Part shown: in pieces, positions 1-11,823 of the stretch
How the letters are laid out: every line of letters begins with the position of its first letter
Position numbering within the stretch: position 1 is the stretch's first letter
Source: Ailanthus altissimus
Taxonomy: Eukaryota; Streptophyta; Magnoliopsida; Sapindales; Simaroubaceae
Direction of reading: 5' to 3'
DNA: 64,000 nt
Assembly: GCA_946807835.1 (NCBI GenBank)
Contig: OX327700.1
Span: forward strand, 28,680,001 to 28,744,000
Notes under the pieces: generated by a model
The model's input: only the letters and a program-made list of their open reading frames with translations
What the model was told of the DNA's origin: nothing
Database searches by the model: none
Position numbers and translations under genes: made by a program

Positions 1-2006
1 TAGAGGAAGGAACACGATTGATTGTACAGACAACAGTTAAAGTAGCTTCACCTCAGAATTGTTCAGGATAAGAAGCAAATATGAGAAGAGCACGAACTGT
101 ATCGAGAATATGTATGTGTTTTCGTTTGGCTCTCCCATTCTACTGAGATGTACTGGGACAAGATCTTTGACAAATAGTACCATGTTCCTGTAAAAAATTT
201 AAAAAATTAGAATCTCTATATTTCATGGCATTATCTATGCGAAAGATCTTAATGGAACAAAAAAATTGTGTTTTAATCATTTGAACAAAATCACAATAAA
301 TTTTGGTAAGTTATGATCTCTGTTTCATAAGAAACAATCATGTATATCGAGAATAATCATCAACGAAAATAACAAAGTATCGAGATCTACCCACAGTAGC
401 ATTAGGAGATGGTCCCCAAATATCAGAGTGTATAAGATCAAAAGGAGTATGTGAAATAGAAGTACTATTATTAAAAGGCAAAGCTAGTTGTTTTACTAAA
501 GAACAAATCAAACAATCATCTTTATTATTAGAAAATTTCCTAAACAACCACTAGATACTAAAGAACAAATACGACTTATTGAAGTATGACCCAAACGAGA
601 ATACCAGAGATGTAATGATGATACTGAAGAAGTAGATGCAGCAGACGAATGGGATGAAGATGGCAAGTGTAAGAAGATGAGCTCATATAGATGACCCACG
701 TTACAACTTGTCTCAAATGTCCGGCCTGTCTTTAAATCCTGCACATAACACCCAGAGGCAATAAATAAAATGTTAAGACCAAGTTCACAAATTTGACCGA
801 CAGATAAAAGATTTAATATGAGTTTAGGTATAAAAAAAGTATCAGATAAAGAAAGACTAGAGCAAGACACTTGACCAATGTGACTAACATTCATGAAAGA
901 GCCATTAACAGTTTGAATAGAAGGTAAATAAGAAGCAGAAGATGTGAAAGAGAAAATATTGGAATCAGAAGTCATATGATTGCAACATACAGAATCAAAA
1001 TACCAAGAGTTACCTGAATGACAGAAAAAGCAGTAATGGAAGAGTTACTAGAGTTTGATAAAAGTTGACGAAGTAAAGATTCAAAATCACTGGTTAGGTT
1101 GAAAGAAGAGTTGGCAGTATTTTGGGCAGTAGTAGCTGCAGAGAATGATCGAAGCCTTATAAAAGCAGCACATTGAGATTGTTTACTTTTAGAACAATTT
1201 TTTTCAAAATAACCTGGTCCAATTTTTTAACATTTTCTGCATTTACGTGTCGGATAATTGAGAACTGAATGTCCAAATAAGTGGCAATAATTACACTTCT
1301 TATATTGAGTGGAGCTATCAGATTTGTGTTGCGAGGTGGCAAGTACTATATCTGTACGAACTTACTGAATAGTAGCAAACCTTATTTCGTCAGAGATAAG
1401 ATCAGCAATGACTTAATTCAAAGTGGATAAGGGCCTCCGATGAAGTAAGGAAGCACGTGTGAATTCAAATTTATCTTGCAGAGTCATGAGAAACTAAACC
1501 AAACGTTGATGATCTTGGTAGATAATGAAAACTTGAACATCATCGTTATTCTTCCAAATTGGTTCTGAAAGAGCTAATTGATCCCAAATAAATTGCATTT
1601 GAGAATGAAAATCGGCAATGAATTACCCTGGTTCTTATCGAAGATGATGCAAATTTTGCAGGAGTTGACATTGATGAGAGAGATCTGTGGTAGTGTCGCG
1701 ATATGGAAAAAAAAATCTAAAGTGATCTGGCAGTATCAAATCGACCATAATGAAGACTGATGGATGTAGTGAATGTATTACGAAACCATATAATAATCTG
1801 ATATTTTTACTATCCTAATCATCTAATCTGTCGATGAAAGCCTCCGGACTCTCATTATCCTGCTGCTGAAGTAGAATAACATCACTAGTAATATAACGCC
1901 AAAGTCTCATACTTTTAAGAAAACTACACATAACTTGTGTCCATAAGACATAATTGTGTCTATAAAGAATAATGTGAATAGACCGAGAAACATCATATTT
2001 ATCCAT
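1..2006 (-). pseudogene. Copia gag-pol remnant (gag, zinc knuckle, protease, integrase start)
   Basis: Minus-strand fragments follow the Copia order. At 2006-1815 there is a gag-like stretch with SPEAFIDRLDD. At about 1290-1230 a zinc-knuckle-like CNYCHLFGH is followed by a spaced C. At about 1010-985 the protease site reads FDSV where DSG is expected, so the catalytic triplet is altered. At 975-508 there is a gag-pre-integrase segment with LWYSRLGHTS. At 547-338 the integrase core begins with HSDIWGP and FVDDYSRYT. Frames shift several times between these pieces. No complete polyprotein can be read. Confidence 0.8.
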
Positions 2007-2040
2007 TGAAAAAAAAATAAATTTCCCTCTTCAACTTTAA

Positions 2041-2300
2041 ATAATTATAATTTAACCCCAATACTTTTGATAATTACAAACTAACCCTTAAAATCTTCAA
2101 AAATTACAAAATAACCCTAGAGAATATAATAATTATAAAATAGCCCTTGAATTTTTAAAAAATTATAAAATAATCCCTAAAAATTATGATAATTGTAAAA
2201 TAGCTTTGGAACTATTGAAAATTTTAAAAATGCCTCAAAAGAATAAAAAATTATGATCTAACCTTAAAATATTGAAAAGTTTACAAATAGGCCCTTAACA
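2041..2300. repeat. Degenerate tandem repeat, about 29-bp unit, ~9 copies, in the Copia leader
   Basis: Short units beginning TAACCCT or TAGCCCTT and ending in ATTAYAAAA recur roughly every 29-30 bases. They lie between the gag region and the GC-richer leader (2330-2580) of the Copia element. No coding potential is seen. Confidence 0.6.
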
Positions 2301-2696
2301 GGAACAATGAACTTCAAGTGGTTCGTCCGGCCTGCTCAAACCTTTGATTGATGAAATCTCAGCGATGTTTGAACGGCCGGTGATTGAGGATGCTTTTGGT
2401 CAAGGCAGTGTTGGTCACGTTGCCGTATAACGGCCGGGATCTGAAGTGAAAGTGACCGGCGGTAGTGGTGTTCCGACTACGTGTGCGACGATTTTCGATC
2501 TCCGATTGGCATGTCGTCGATGACGTTGAAACAGTCAGAGTATTCTGAGTAGTCTGGGGTGGGCGGTGGCTATCACGACACACTTTTAAAGTTTTTCGGT
2601 AATTTTTTGAAAAATAAAACTCTGATAGATTTTGACGGATTTTAAAAAAATTCTGACAAGTCTCCGGCTAACCAAAGCAACAGTGAAGAAACCAAA

Positions 2697-2708
2697 ACTC
2701 TGATACCA
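2697..2708 (-). other. Primer binding site (initiator tRNA-Met type) of the Copia element
   Basis: The minus strand reads TGGTATCAGAGT two bases inside the LTR end. This matches the standard plant Copia PBS complementary to the 3' end of initiator tRNA-Met, and it fixes both the element's orientation and the LTR boundary. Confidence 0.85.
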
Positions 2709-2710
2709 TA

Positions 2711-2927
2711 TGAAAAATATAAAATGTGTATATTTTGCTGTAAATGTAAAACTGTACAATTGAATTTTTATATAAATTGTAATTTATTACAAAATAGAAA
2801 AATAATATTATACATAAAAAAAAATTACATATTATAAAATATAAAAATATTATATTATTAATATAATTAATTTATCAAATTAAATATATTAATAATATAA
2901 TATTAATGATAATATTACATTAATACA
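2711..2927 (-). repeat. 5' LTR (217 bp) of the Copia element
   Basis: The block is extremely AT-rich. On the minus strand it runs from TGTATTAATG to ATTTTTCA, so it has the usual TG...CA ends. Its inner end abuts the primer binding site. Its outer end is ten bases from UGT coding similarity. Confidence 0.7.
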
Positions 2928-2936
2928 AACAATATC

Positions 2937-3820
2937 TGCCACGTGGTTTTGATGCCTTTTCCAGGCTGAGGCCACATCAATCCCGTGATGAACCTCTGTA
3001 AGTTATTAATTTGAAGAAAATAGGATATTCTCGTCACCTTTGTTGTCACTGAAGAGTGGCTCAGTTACATCGGCTCTGATCCCAAGCTTGATAATGTATG
3101 CTTCAAAACAATACCCAAGTCCTCTCTGAACGGCTTAAATGTGAGCTTGAAGCCCAAGCTACCAACACCTTAAGAGCAACTTTTCCTTATCCATATATCC
3201 AATCGGGCTTGCCATTCCTTATCTAGAAATTAAATGCAACTCTAGAACTTATAACAGTGACAATGTCCCTAACTATATGCAGTGGCTAGATTCCCAACCG
3301 GCAAACTCAGTCATGTACATTTCATTAGGAAGTTTTCTCTCTGTTTCAAGCATCCAAATGGATGAAATTCTTGCTGGCTTGCAAAATCATTTCTTGTGGG
3401 TGGCTCGCAGAGAAGCTTCTCGGTCGAAAGAAATTTATGGTGATGCAGGATTAGTACTGCCCTGGAGTGACCAATTAAGGGTGTTGTGCCGGTGTTTGGA
3501 CACATTGTGGGTGGAATTCCACTCTAGAAGCTATTTTTGCCGGTGTCCTCATGCTTACTTTTCCTCTATTTTTGGATCAAGATTGGAAAAGTAGGTGGAG
3601 GGTTAACGGAGAGAATGCAATTGAAATTTTTTTGACATGAGATGAAATTGCATATCTTGTGGAAAGTTTTATGGATTTGGAAAGCAACAAGGGAAAAGAA
3701 ATGGGGAGAGCAGCAAGACAAGTCAGAGATATCTGTCAAGCAGCGACAGTAGGTGGTGGATCATCCATAATCAATTTTGATGCATTCATTAGTAATATTT
3801 CCTCATCTCACAGCCTTTAA
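2937..3820 (+). pseudogene. UDP-glycosyltransferase 87A-like relic 1
   Basis: Similarity to the third copy (16637-19172) starts at the CHVV segment at 2937 and covers the N-terminal GHINPMMNL region to about 3095. It then jumps directly to the middle of exon 2, with sequence equivalent to LRAKFSFPIYPVG (as LRATFPYPIYP) at about 3170. The rest of exon 1, the intron and the start of exon 2 are missing. A readable stretch at 3277-3594 includes MQWLDSQPANSVMYISLGSF and the start of the PSPG sugar-donor box (PWSDQLRVL), which then shifts frame. The C-terminal helix and stop (TAA, 3818-3820) remain. The start codon is absent because a Copia LTR ends just upstream. This copy cannot make an enzyme. 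Confidence 0.85.
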
Positions 3821-4361
3821 TCATTTTATGTAATTATTCAGAATGTCACAAAAAAATAGATGAATCTCTAATGTCTACTGTCTGTTGCCTTATATTTCCT
3901 GTCCGGATGAACAAGTATTACCTGATTTTTGTCAGGGAAAATACAAAATAAATGTGGAGGAAAATAAAGAATTGACGTGAAAACTTAATATAATGAAATA
4001 TATGTACAAAATTTGAATGTATTAAAAAAATATTATTATTATAAAAATGGTATGAATAAATATGTGTTTCAAGCCACATTACAAATGTTGCTTTTTTTAA
4101 AGAAATTATTTATCCCTACCAATCGAGTGATGCTTGGGTTAAATATATTAGTCTTGGGGATACAATGAAACACTATTTGTGTTTGCTTAACAAACTTAAA
4201 TACTTTTGATATCTTGGTATCTTTTTTTTTTTAACTAAATTTTTTAATAGTTTTTAATAAAACCCGATCATTTAGTCGGCTGACCTAAACAGTTTCATAT
4301 TTGATCAATCTCCTTCGGCATGCCTTAAGTTGATCAAGGTTTGTTCAATCACAATTCAGAT
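3821..4361. other. Intergenic spacer between UGT relics 1 and 2
   Basis: The first ~110 bases are UGT 3' flank: nearly the same text, around the phrase ATAGATGAATCT, recurs at 16095-16210, which marks them as paralogous 3' untranslated sequence. The rest is AT-rich. The last 60 bases resemble the upstream region of the third UGT copy (around CTTGATCAAAGTTTGTTCA at 16603). No other gene is seen. Confidence 0.6.
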
Positions 4362-4557
4362 ATGACTCCCATTGCATCATAACCATCCACCGTGTGCCAC
4401 GTGGTGGCCATGCCTTATCCCGACCGGGGCCATATCAATCCAATGATGAACCTTGGTAAGATTCTGGTTTCAAGAACCGACAACGCACTTGTCACCTTAG
4501 TAGTCACAGAAGAGTGGCACGGCTTCATCAACTTCGAGCCAAGACCCAAAAGAATCT

Positions 4558-5276
4558 ACTCCCACTTCAAGGGTCTAGCCTATGGGCCTAACTCAGGCAC
4601 TTCAGCCCAAACAGGCTAGGCGTAGACCAAAAAGGAGAAAACCACATGCGGTTCTAAATGAGGACTTACTTGGGATTTAGGATTAAAACCCTAAGAAAGT
4701 CACTCATACTTAGATACGTTGGGCCCTAAGAAATGGACACCCCGAAAAGGTTTACTGTAGATTCCGTGATTTGAAGAATTTGTATTAATCATCACTGTAC
4801 AAGGAAAACACCAAAGATCTCGGGGTAAGAATCAATTACATTAATATTGAATTTATGATTCTATTAACCAATGTTCAAATAGGAAAGTCTCAAGAATCTC
4901 AAGATAATAATCAATCTTACCAACTTAAAGCCTGATGCAAATCAAGATGAGAATAAAACCATAATCTCTCAATCAAATTTCTTAAGATATGGTACAACAA
5001 ATTAACTATTAAAAGGGTAAGTCACAATGACCAAAGGTAATGATAAAATTCTTTTTAAAAAAGACACTTTTAAGCTCTTTCACTTTTTCAACTTCTTGAC
5101 TTAAGTATCGTAGAGTCTTTGTCAAAATTAATCACTAATAAGATTTTACCTTCTTGTTCTTTATTACAGGAGAGAGCCCAAAGTAACCTAACCCAACCCA
5201 TTCTATTGTTTACGGAGAGTCAAGGCTCATCCACATTTTCACTCATTGGCCTAAGAGGTCAATTTTTTGGGTCATC
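4558..5276. mobile_element. 719-bp insertion in exon 1 of UGT relic 2, unclassified
   Basis: UGT similarity stops after AGAATCT (4551-4557) and resumes at AGAATCT (5277-5283), in the exact reading position expected from the third copy. The sequence between is therefore an insert flanked by a 7-bp duplication. It has no long ORF and no clear terminal repeats that I can align. It could be a non-autonomous DNA element or a retroposed fragment. Confidence 0.6.
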
Positions 5277-5600
5277 AGAATCTAATTAGCTTCACTGCCT
5301 AATATTATAACTTTCGAGATGGGTTGAACTGTTAACATTAATGGTTTCATTAAAGCTGTTAGCCTGTTATGACTAAGATGAAGGCTTCATTCATAACTTT
5401 TCATTGATCGGCTTGAGCTACGGGTCACCTTTATTATGGCTGATGCTTTTATATTTGTATTGGTTAGTGTAGGGAACCATAGGAATATTTCAATGGCGTC
5501 ATTTTGGCCATCGCTAGCCATGTTCTTTTTTATATATCAACATTTCAACCTTCTAGTTCAAAATAAAGTTGACATGTTAGGTGAGGATATTCCAACTTTG

Positions 5601-5931
5601 CTTTTCTTACTTCTTTTTACTTCCCTTTAATAGTTGTTAAGCAAATGATTTTTCTGAATGAATATGATCACTATAATGTATATATTGGGTAAAGAATTGC
5701 ATGCTTTGGAGGTTTGAAATGGAGTTAGGATTATTATTGGATTGCCATAAATAAATTTACTAGTGACACATAGTAGAAAAAGCTTGAGTTCAATTGAATG
5801 AGCTATCAAAGATTCACTTCATTCATGTAACTCTTTTTTCTTGGACCGTAGAAAATCTATTCTTTTTACATCAATAATGTAAAGCTTAAAAGTATATTTT
5901 TAATTAATGAACTTGTTTTTGTAAGTTTCTA
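5601..5931. other. Remnant intron of UGT relic 2
   Basis: This AT-rich stretch lies between the degraded exon 1 end and the exon 2 similarity at 5932. It corresponds in position to the single intron of the third copy (17121-18272) but is much shorter. Nothing else is seen. Confidence 0.5.
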
Positions 5932-6034
5932 ATAGAAATGGGTGAGGAACATGTTGACTACATCCCAGTAGTTCCTTCAACACGTTTGATGAATTTTTCT
6001 TTGCTTATCAACGACAGACGTCATGTTATAATAT

Positions 6035-6413
6035 TGTTAAGATTTGTCTTTAATTTAATATTGAACTCTTACCTATTAATTTAAATTTTTAGTTAAGTAG
6101 TAGACTAATTTGGTATTAAAGTTAAGGTCTTGAGTTTAAATTATTGTATCTTTATTTTCAATTAATTTTTCTTGTATCTTTATTTTATCTTTCGGGATCT
6201 ATTTCATCGCCTATTAGCTTAAACTTTTAGGTTGAGTGGTAAACTAGGTAAAAGTTTTAAGACATATCTTTAATACTAATATTAAGCCTCACTTCACTAC
6301 CTATCAACTTAAATTTTTGGGTTGAGTGGTAAATCATGTGAAACTATTAGGACTTGTATTTAATATTGATATTATCTCTAGCGATCAACTTTGCTACCTA
6401 TTAACTTAAGCTT
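6035..6413 (+). repeat. Degenerate ~85-bp repeat array, left part
   Basis: Several imperfect copies of a unit containing TTTTTGGGTTGAGTGGTAAA followed by AAGACTTGT and TAATATT lie end to end. The array continues on the far side of the LINE at 11824-12300, which shows that the LINE inserted into it. The array itself lies inside exon 2 of UGT relic 2. Confidence 0.6.
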
Positions 6414-6620
6414 TATATAGCTAAGCTGAAAATTCTTCATGTTTCTCGTCTTTAAGCAAAATTTTGGCGAGAGCATGTAAAAATTAAATGGCTAAAGGAA
6501 TGAGACAAATGCTCAAAATTCTTTTACTCTTATGACAAGGCTCGTGCTATTAAATCTCGCACCAAAAGGCTTATGATTAATGGCGATTAAGGTGACAACA
6601 TGAATCTTGTGTCTGTCTAT

Positions 6621-6625
6621 ATTAT
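6621..6625. repeat. Target-site duplication ATTAT (left) of the solo LTR
   Basis: ATTAT immediately precedes the TGTTAAG start of the LTR and is repeated at 8723-8727 immediately after its TTAACA end. Confidence 0.8.
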
Positions 6626-8722
6626 TGTTAAGATTTGTCCTTACGTGTCATCCCTTTATGTATGAATATTTGTTTAAGATTTATACTAGTATTATCATTT
6701 CATTAAATTACTAATTATATTTTTATATGGTAAAATGCTTGTAACATTTCAGACATTGTATGATCTAAAAGAGTTCAGATCTGGTCTAAATGAGTTTAGA
6801 TCAGTACTAAGAATTAGTAAAGCTGAGAGTTATAAATGTTAAGAGTTGGCACTGATAAAAGTTATCAGGTTAAGAGTCAGCGATATCTAAAGAGTTAGCG
6901 CCTTATTTAAAATGAGACAAAGACTTGATAATATATTAATAATGACGTAGTTATAAATAGTGCTATAAAATGTCATTATGCAATTATGTTCTCAAATATT
7001 ATATTCATAATCTATCTTCACTGATATTGGTCTATTAGTGAAAATCTTAATAAATATATAGATCAGTGTATGTCTATATCTGTATGGTCTAGATGGTTAG
7101 TCTTAGCAGACTATAAGTTTAGTAGAAGCTTGTATAGAGATATAGGTATTCAGTAATAATTGAATATTGAACAGACTCACTAAGACTTTTAATAGATATC
7201 TCATAAAGTCATCAATGGAGAGTCTTTTGAGTTGAGTAATATTCGTGGTCCTTTGACTTGAGTGCCATGGTGGGTTTACGAGTGATCCATCATACTTTGA
7301 TTCTACATATGTTAGAAACCTTTTATGGTTTGACCGTTGAGTGTCGCTGGGTATAATCCGATGCTCATGAAGTATAGTATGCATAGATATGGGATCCATC
7401 AATTCATTTGGGTTAGTAATATATTATAATACTCTAAGATTATATTTTAGAAAGTCTTATAGTCATAAACAGTAATTCCGGAGAAAAGAATTTAACCATA
7501 GGGATAAATCATATCATAAAAGTGTTTGAGAATATTATTTATTGAAATGCAATTTTAGAGATAAGCTTTTGGTCAGGCATATAAAGATTTGACGATACTG
7601 ATTTATATCTCCGCTCTACTCGGATATAAGTGATAGATAGATTATACGAATATGTTATAACCTCAACTTATATGGTCTAACGCGCCACTTTATAATATTC
7701 ATAACGTGTATGTAGGACATCATTCATGGATGTATAGAGGAGTTCTATATGACAAGTCGGGCGTGGACCTAGAGAATCTCACAATATAAAGTGTACTCGT
7801 TGTGCATTGGGGCAGCATTATAGATTGAACAGTTCCATCTTAGAAATTTTAGCAAACCAAAAATATATTTTAGGGTTCCTCGGGTTATACATTTATCTAG
7901 ACTTACATGCTAGGTACATCATTTAATTAGTTGGTAGAAGTTATTAACTAATTAAATGTTAACAAGTGGTACAATTTTGTTCCATGAATTGTTTCACTAT
8001 GAATTCACCCATTAACTATGTTAGTAAAACCAAATAAGGTAAAAATTAATTATTCAAATAGTTTTTGAATAATTGAATAAATATTATTTAAATAAATAAT
8101 TATTATTATTTAGTTATTTACTATTTTGGTTTAGGTGGGAGACATATACCTAATTAGTTATAATTACCACAAATATTATTTTTTAATTTTTTGGTCACTT
8201 AATCAATTTTGGGAGCACTTGTGAAGTGCTTAACACACCTAAAAATTATTTTGAATAATTGATTAACAAATGGTGAAGCAAAAATGGGTAAGGAGAGAGG
8301 ATTAGAAAGAGTTATTGGTTTTAGAAAGTTTTTCTTTAAACAAAGAATTGTAAGAAAAACTAAAGAGAAAGAAAAATAAATTCTTTTTATTTTTCTTTCA
8401 AGAAACAAAACCTTATTGTTGAAAATTCAATTGCTGCTATTATAACTTTATGATCCCATCAGATTATTGTGAACTAGAATTGAAAAAAAGTATACTTTAA
8501 TGTGGGCTCAATTTTGAAGTTAGAAAGAATTCGAAATTGTAATCTTTACCGAAGGTCTTCAAATGTATGTTTCTATAATCTTAAATTGTTGATAATTTAA
8601 GTTACATGTATATATGTTGATTACATGCTTAATTTCGCTGCAAAATTTGTGTATATGATACATGTATTTAGTTTTTCTAACATGTACACAATCACATGCA
8701 TACACTTTAAAACATGTTAACA
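6626..8722 (+). mobile_element. Solo LTR (2097 bp) inserted in the LINE
   Basis: The block starts TGTTAA and ends TTAACA, so it has perfect 6-bp terminal inverted repeats, and ATTAT flanks it on both sides. LINE similarity stops before it and continues after it. Its sequence is related to the LTR at 61095-63036 and, in reverse, to 12680-14665. For example, a segment around 7690-7800 with TACTCGTTGTGCATTGGG matches in reverse the segments near 13735 and 61950. No internal region or second LTR is present, so it was left by LTR-LTR recombination. The promoter-like TATAAATAG near 6950 fits an LTR U3. Confidence 0.85.
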
Positions 8723-8727
8723 ATTAT
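8723..8727. repeat. Target-site duplication ATTAT (right) of the solo LTR
   Basis: This is the second copy of ATTAT, directly after the LTR terminus TTAACA. Confidence 0.8.
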
Positions 8728-11700
8728 TACATACCTCTAGAATCTCTATGCGGAAAATGCAATTGATTCCAATCATATCTCTCAAGTTTTTGATTATATT
8801 TCTTCTCTAATTTATGACTTGGATAATGAAATTATGTGTATTGTTCCTTCTGAGGAAGAAGTGCATCTTAGTCTATTCTTATTAGATCTTTCTAATGCTC
8901 CGAGGCTGATGAATTTTTTGGTTTATTCTATCAACATGTTGGGAGATAATTAAAAAAGAAGTAGTGATTGGTATCCAACAATTCTTCAGTCAAAATTTTC
9001 TGCTTTTCAGTATAATTTCTAGTTTTATAGTTTTAGTTCCAAAGGTAGATGATGCTATTATTGTTTACCAATTTAGACTAATTGCCTTGGCTAATTTCTT
9101 TTTAAGATTATTACCAAAATCATTACCAATAGATTGGCTGGTTTGATGCATAAGTTGGTCTCACAAAATCAAATGGCTTTTATTCGTGGTAGACAAATCC
9201 ATGATTATATCTCTATGGTTTATGAGGGCATAAATTTACTGGATAGAAAAGTGCTTAGTGGTAACATAGGTATAAAGTTGGACATTTCTAAGGCTTTTGA
9301 TATAATTAGCTAGGATTTTCTCCTTCAAGTGCTTGCGAACTTTGGCTTTAATAAACAGTTTATTGGCTGAATTTTTATGATTCTTTATTCTGCACGACTT
9401 TTTATTATGATTAATGGGTTTTCAAAATTTATTTTCAATTGTGGTAGAGGAGTTCGTTAGAGAGATCCCTTATCTCCTTTGCTTTTTTGTCTTACTAAAG
9501 ATGCTTTATCTAGAGGCATTCAGAAGTTGTTGGATTCCAAGCTTATTTTCCCCTATTTCAATCCTGAAAGGTTGTACAGCTCCTACTCATATTTTTATAT
9601 ATATCATATTTTTGTTTTTTTTTATTTTTACAAAGGGAACTGTAATTCTCTTCAAACTCTAATGGGATTCATTAAGCAGTACAGTTTGGCTTCGGGCCAA
9701 GTTATTAATAAAGAGAAGAGCCATTTTTTTTATAAGTAAATCTAGTTCCAATCGATGTTAGGATATTTCTCATTTGTTAGGTTTCTCTCATGGCATGCTT
9801 CATTTCATTTATTTGGGGGTTTCTATTTTCAAAGGTTGTCCGAAAAGTCATAATTTACAGGTTCTGGTGAATAAATCATGCACTAAACTTAATAGTTAGA
9901 ATGGTAAGATCTTTATGGAAAAAAGAAATAAATTAGTTCACACAGTGTTTTAGACTACTCTTCTTCATAGCCTTAATGTTTATCTTTAGCCGACATCCCT
10001 TTTAAAATATTTACATAGTTAGGATCGCAACTTTATTATCTTGGGTGACCATTGTTCTTGTAAGACGGTCTTGATGTTTTAGAATTGGCTATGCATGCCA
10101 AATGAGGTAAATGGGGTGGGTTTTCGCCAGTTAGATTTATTGAATAAAGGTTGTCTTATTAAATTTCTATAGAATATTTATCAAAAGAACTCAATGTGTT
10201 CAAGGTTCCTAAGAAAGAGATACAATTTTAATAATGCAAGCAAAAGCTATCTTTATTCCTCTCTTTGAAAAGGTCTTAAGTTTGTGTTGCCTCTTTTTCT
10301 ACAAATGACTAAATGGATCGTTGGTAATGGGTCTTCTATCAATTTTTGGTATGCAAATGATTAAATGATCCATACTTTTATGGGAAAGTCTGGGCATTAC
10401 AAATTTGGAATGCAAAGTGAAAGATGTGATTAAAAAAGGCTGATGGAAGATCTTTGACTCTTTCTTCTTGGTTTTTCCGTATTTAGAGAACATGATTAAT
10501 GATATTATTCTCCCGGTTACTAGTAAGCCAGATAAATTTGGACTTTTACCAAAGATGGGATTCTAACGCTTAAAGATAGCTATTATTTTTTGAATAATCA
10601 TTTTACTGCTGATTCAATCCTTCGGTCTCTTTGGCATAGTTATTTTCCACCCAAAATTTTAATGTTCATGTGGTGCCTCCTTCAAAATATTCTTTCTACA
10701 TATGAAGTTCTATGATCCCGTAGTCTTTGTGTTGTGATAGTCTGTTTCTTTTGCCTCTCCGCAGCTAAATCTAAAGACCATTGATTTTTTTCTTGCCCTT
10801 TTGCCCACAATATATAAAGTTGGTTTGTGCATCTATTTAGCCAAAAGCTCCTATTGGTTTCTTCTATCATAGAGCTTTGAAAAATGATCTTGTCCAAGTT
10901 ATTCAGTCTTCAACTACTAACTATTTGGTGGTTGTTTGCAGCATATTTATTTTATTTAATTTGACGATGTCGAAACTATCGAAGGTTTGATAAAAAAAAG
11001 ATTGAGTATAGATGGTATAAAAGCAAATTGCCTTACTCATATATGTCACTTTGCATCATTCTATCCAAGATTGGGAAGATAATTCTATTTAATTTCACCT
11101 GACCATTCCATCTAATCTAAAATAGGCTCTAACAATTTTAATCCTTTTTTGGAATTCTCCACCTCATGGTTGGATTAAAATTAAAACAGATAGTCTTTCT
11201 AAAGGAAATCTTGGCCAGCGTGCTTATAGGGGAGATTTTCAAAAATGAGTTTGGATTATTTTTAGGCAGCTTCTTTTGTCCTTTATAATTGAAGATAGCT
11301 TATTTTGTAAAAATCATGAGAGTAATCCTAACTTTATAGATTGCATATAATAGAGGGTGGCATCATATTATTTTATAATGTGATTCATCTTTAGTTATCA
11401 GCCTGCTATCTAATCCTAATCTTTACCCTCCATGGAAGCTTCTTATCTAATGGCATCATTGTAAGATTACTTATCTCATCTATATTTTAGATTAATCACA
11501 CTTTTCGTGAGAATAATGCAGTTGCTAATAGCCTAGCTAATATTGGTCTTCAATTTGATGATTTTCAATAGTGGTTATGACCTCCACCGTTAATTCTTCC
11601 ATACCTTTCTAGAGAGCAAAATGGTTTACCTAGTTACATATTTCATAAAAACCAATCTTATCAAAATAGAATTTTAGTCTTTCAAGCTTGTTATTTTGCT

Positions 11701-11823
11701 TCTTTCCATGTATTTTTTTGAAGGGTCAGACATTTTACGTCCCCCCACCCCCAATTATATTAATTTTCTCCAGTTTTTTTTTTAATAATATTTCTTCTCT
11801 TAGTTGAGTTTGACCAAAAAAAA

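Larger units (their letters stand above)
1..2927 (-). mobile_element. Ty1/Copia LTR retrotransposon, 5' portion, truncated by window start
   Basis: Reading on the minus strand, the order is a short LTR (2711-2927), a primer binding site (2697-2708), an untranslated leader, and gag then pol fragments running off the left edge of the window. The order LTR-PBS-gag-protease-integrase is that of Ty1/Copia. The element sits a few bases upstream of the first UGT relic and has probably separated that relic from its own start codon and promoter. The other LTR lies outside the window, so the target-site duplication cannot be checked here. Reading frames are broken by stops and frameshifts, so the copy is not autonomous. 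Confidence 0.85.
6414..11823 (+). mobile_element. L1-type LINE, 5'-truncated and inactive, interrupted by a solo LTR
   Basis: A single plus-strand non-LTR retrotransposon is split by the solo LTR at 6626-8722. Before the LTR, about 6470-6600, the conserved linker (KIKWLKE...FFYSY) can be read. After it, about 8760-9800, is the reverse transcriptase, with SQNQMAFIRGRQIHDY, KLDISKAFD and the GVRQRDPLSPLLF motif around 9460. The YADD catalytic motif is changed to about YIYH near 9600, removing the aspartates. About 10550-10900 holds a zinc-binding RT tail and about 11130-11590 an RNase H-like end. An A-rich tail ends at 11823. Many stops and frameshifts are present, so the element is long dead. 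Confidence 0.85.

Noticed and set aside
2359..2583. 74-aa minus-strand ORF
   Set aside because: It falls in the untranslated leader between the Copia PBS and gag and has no recognisable motif.
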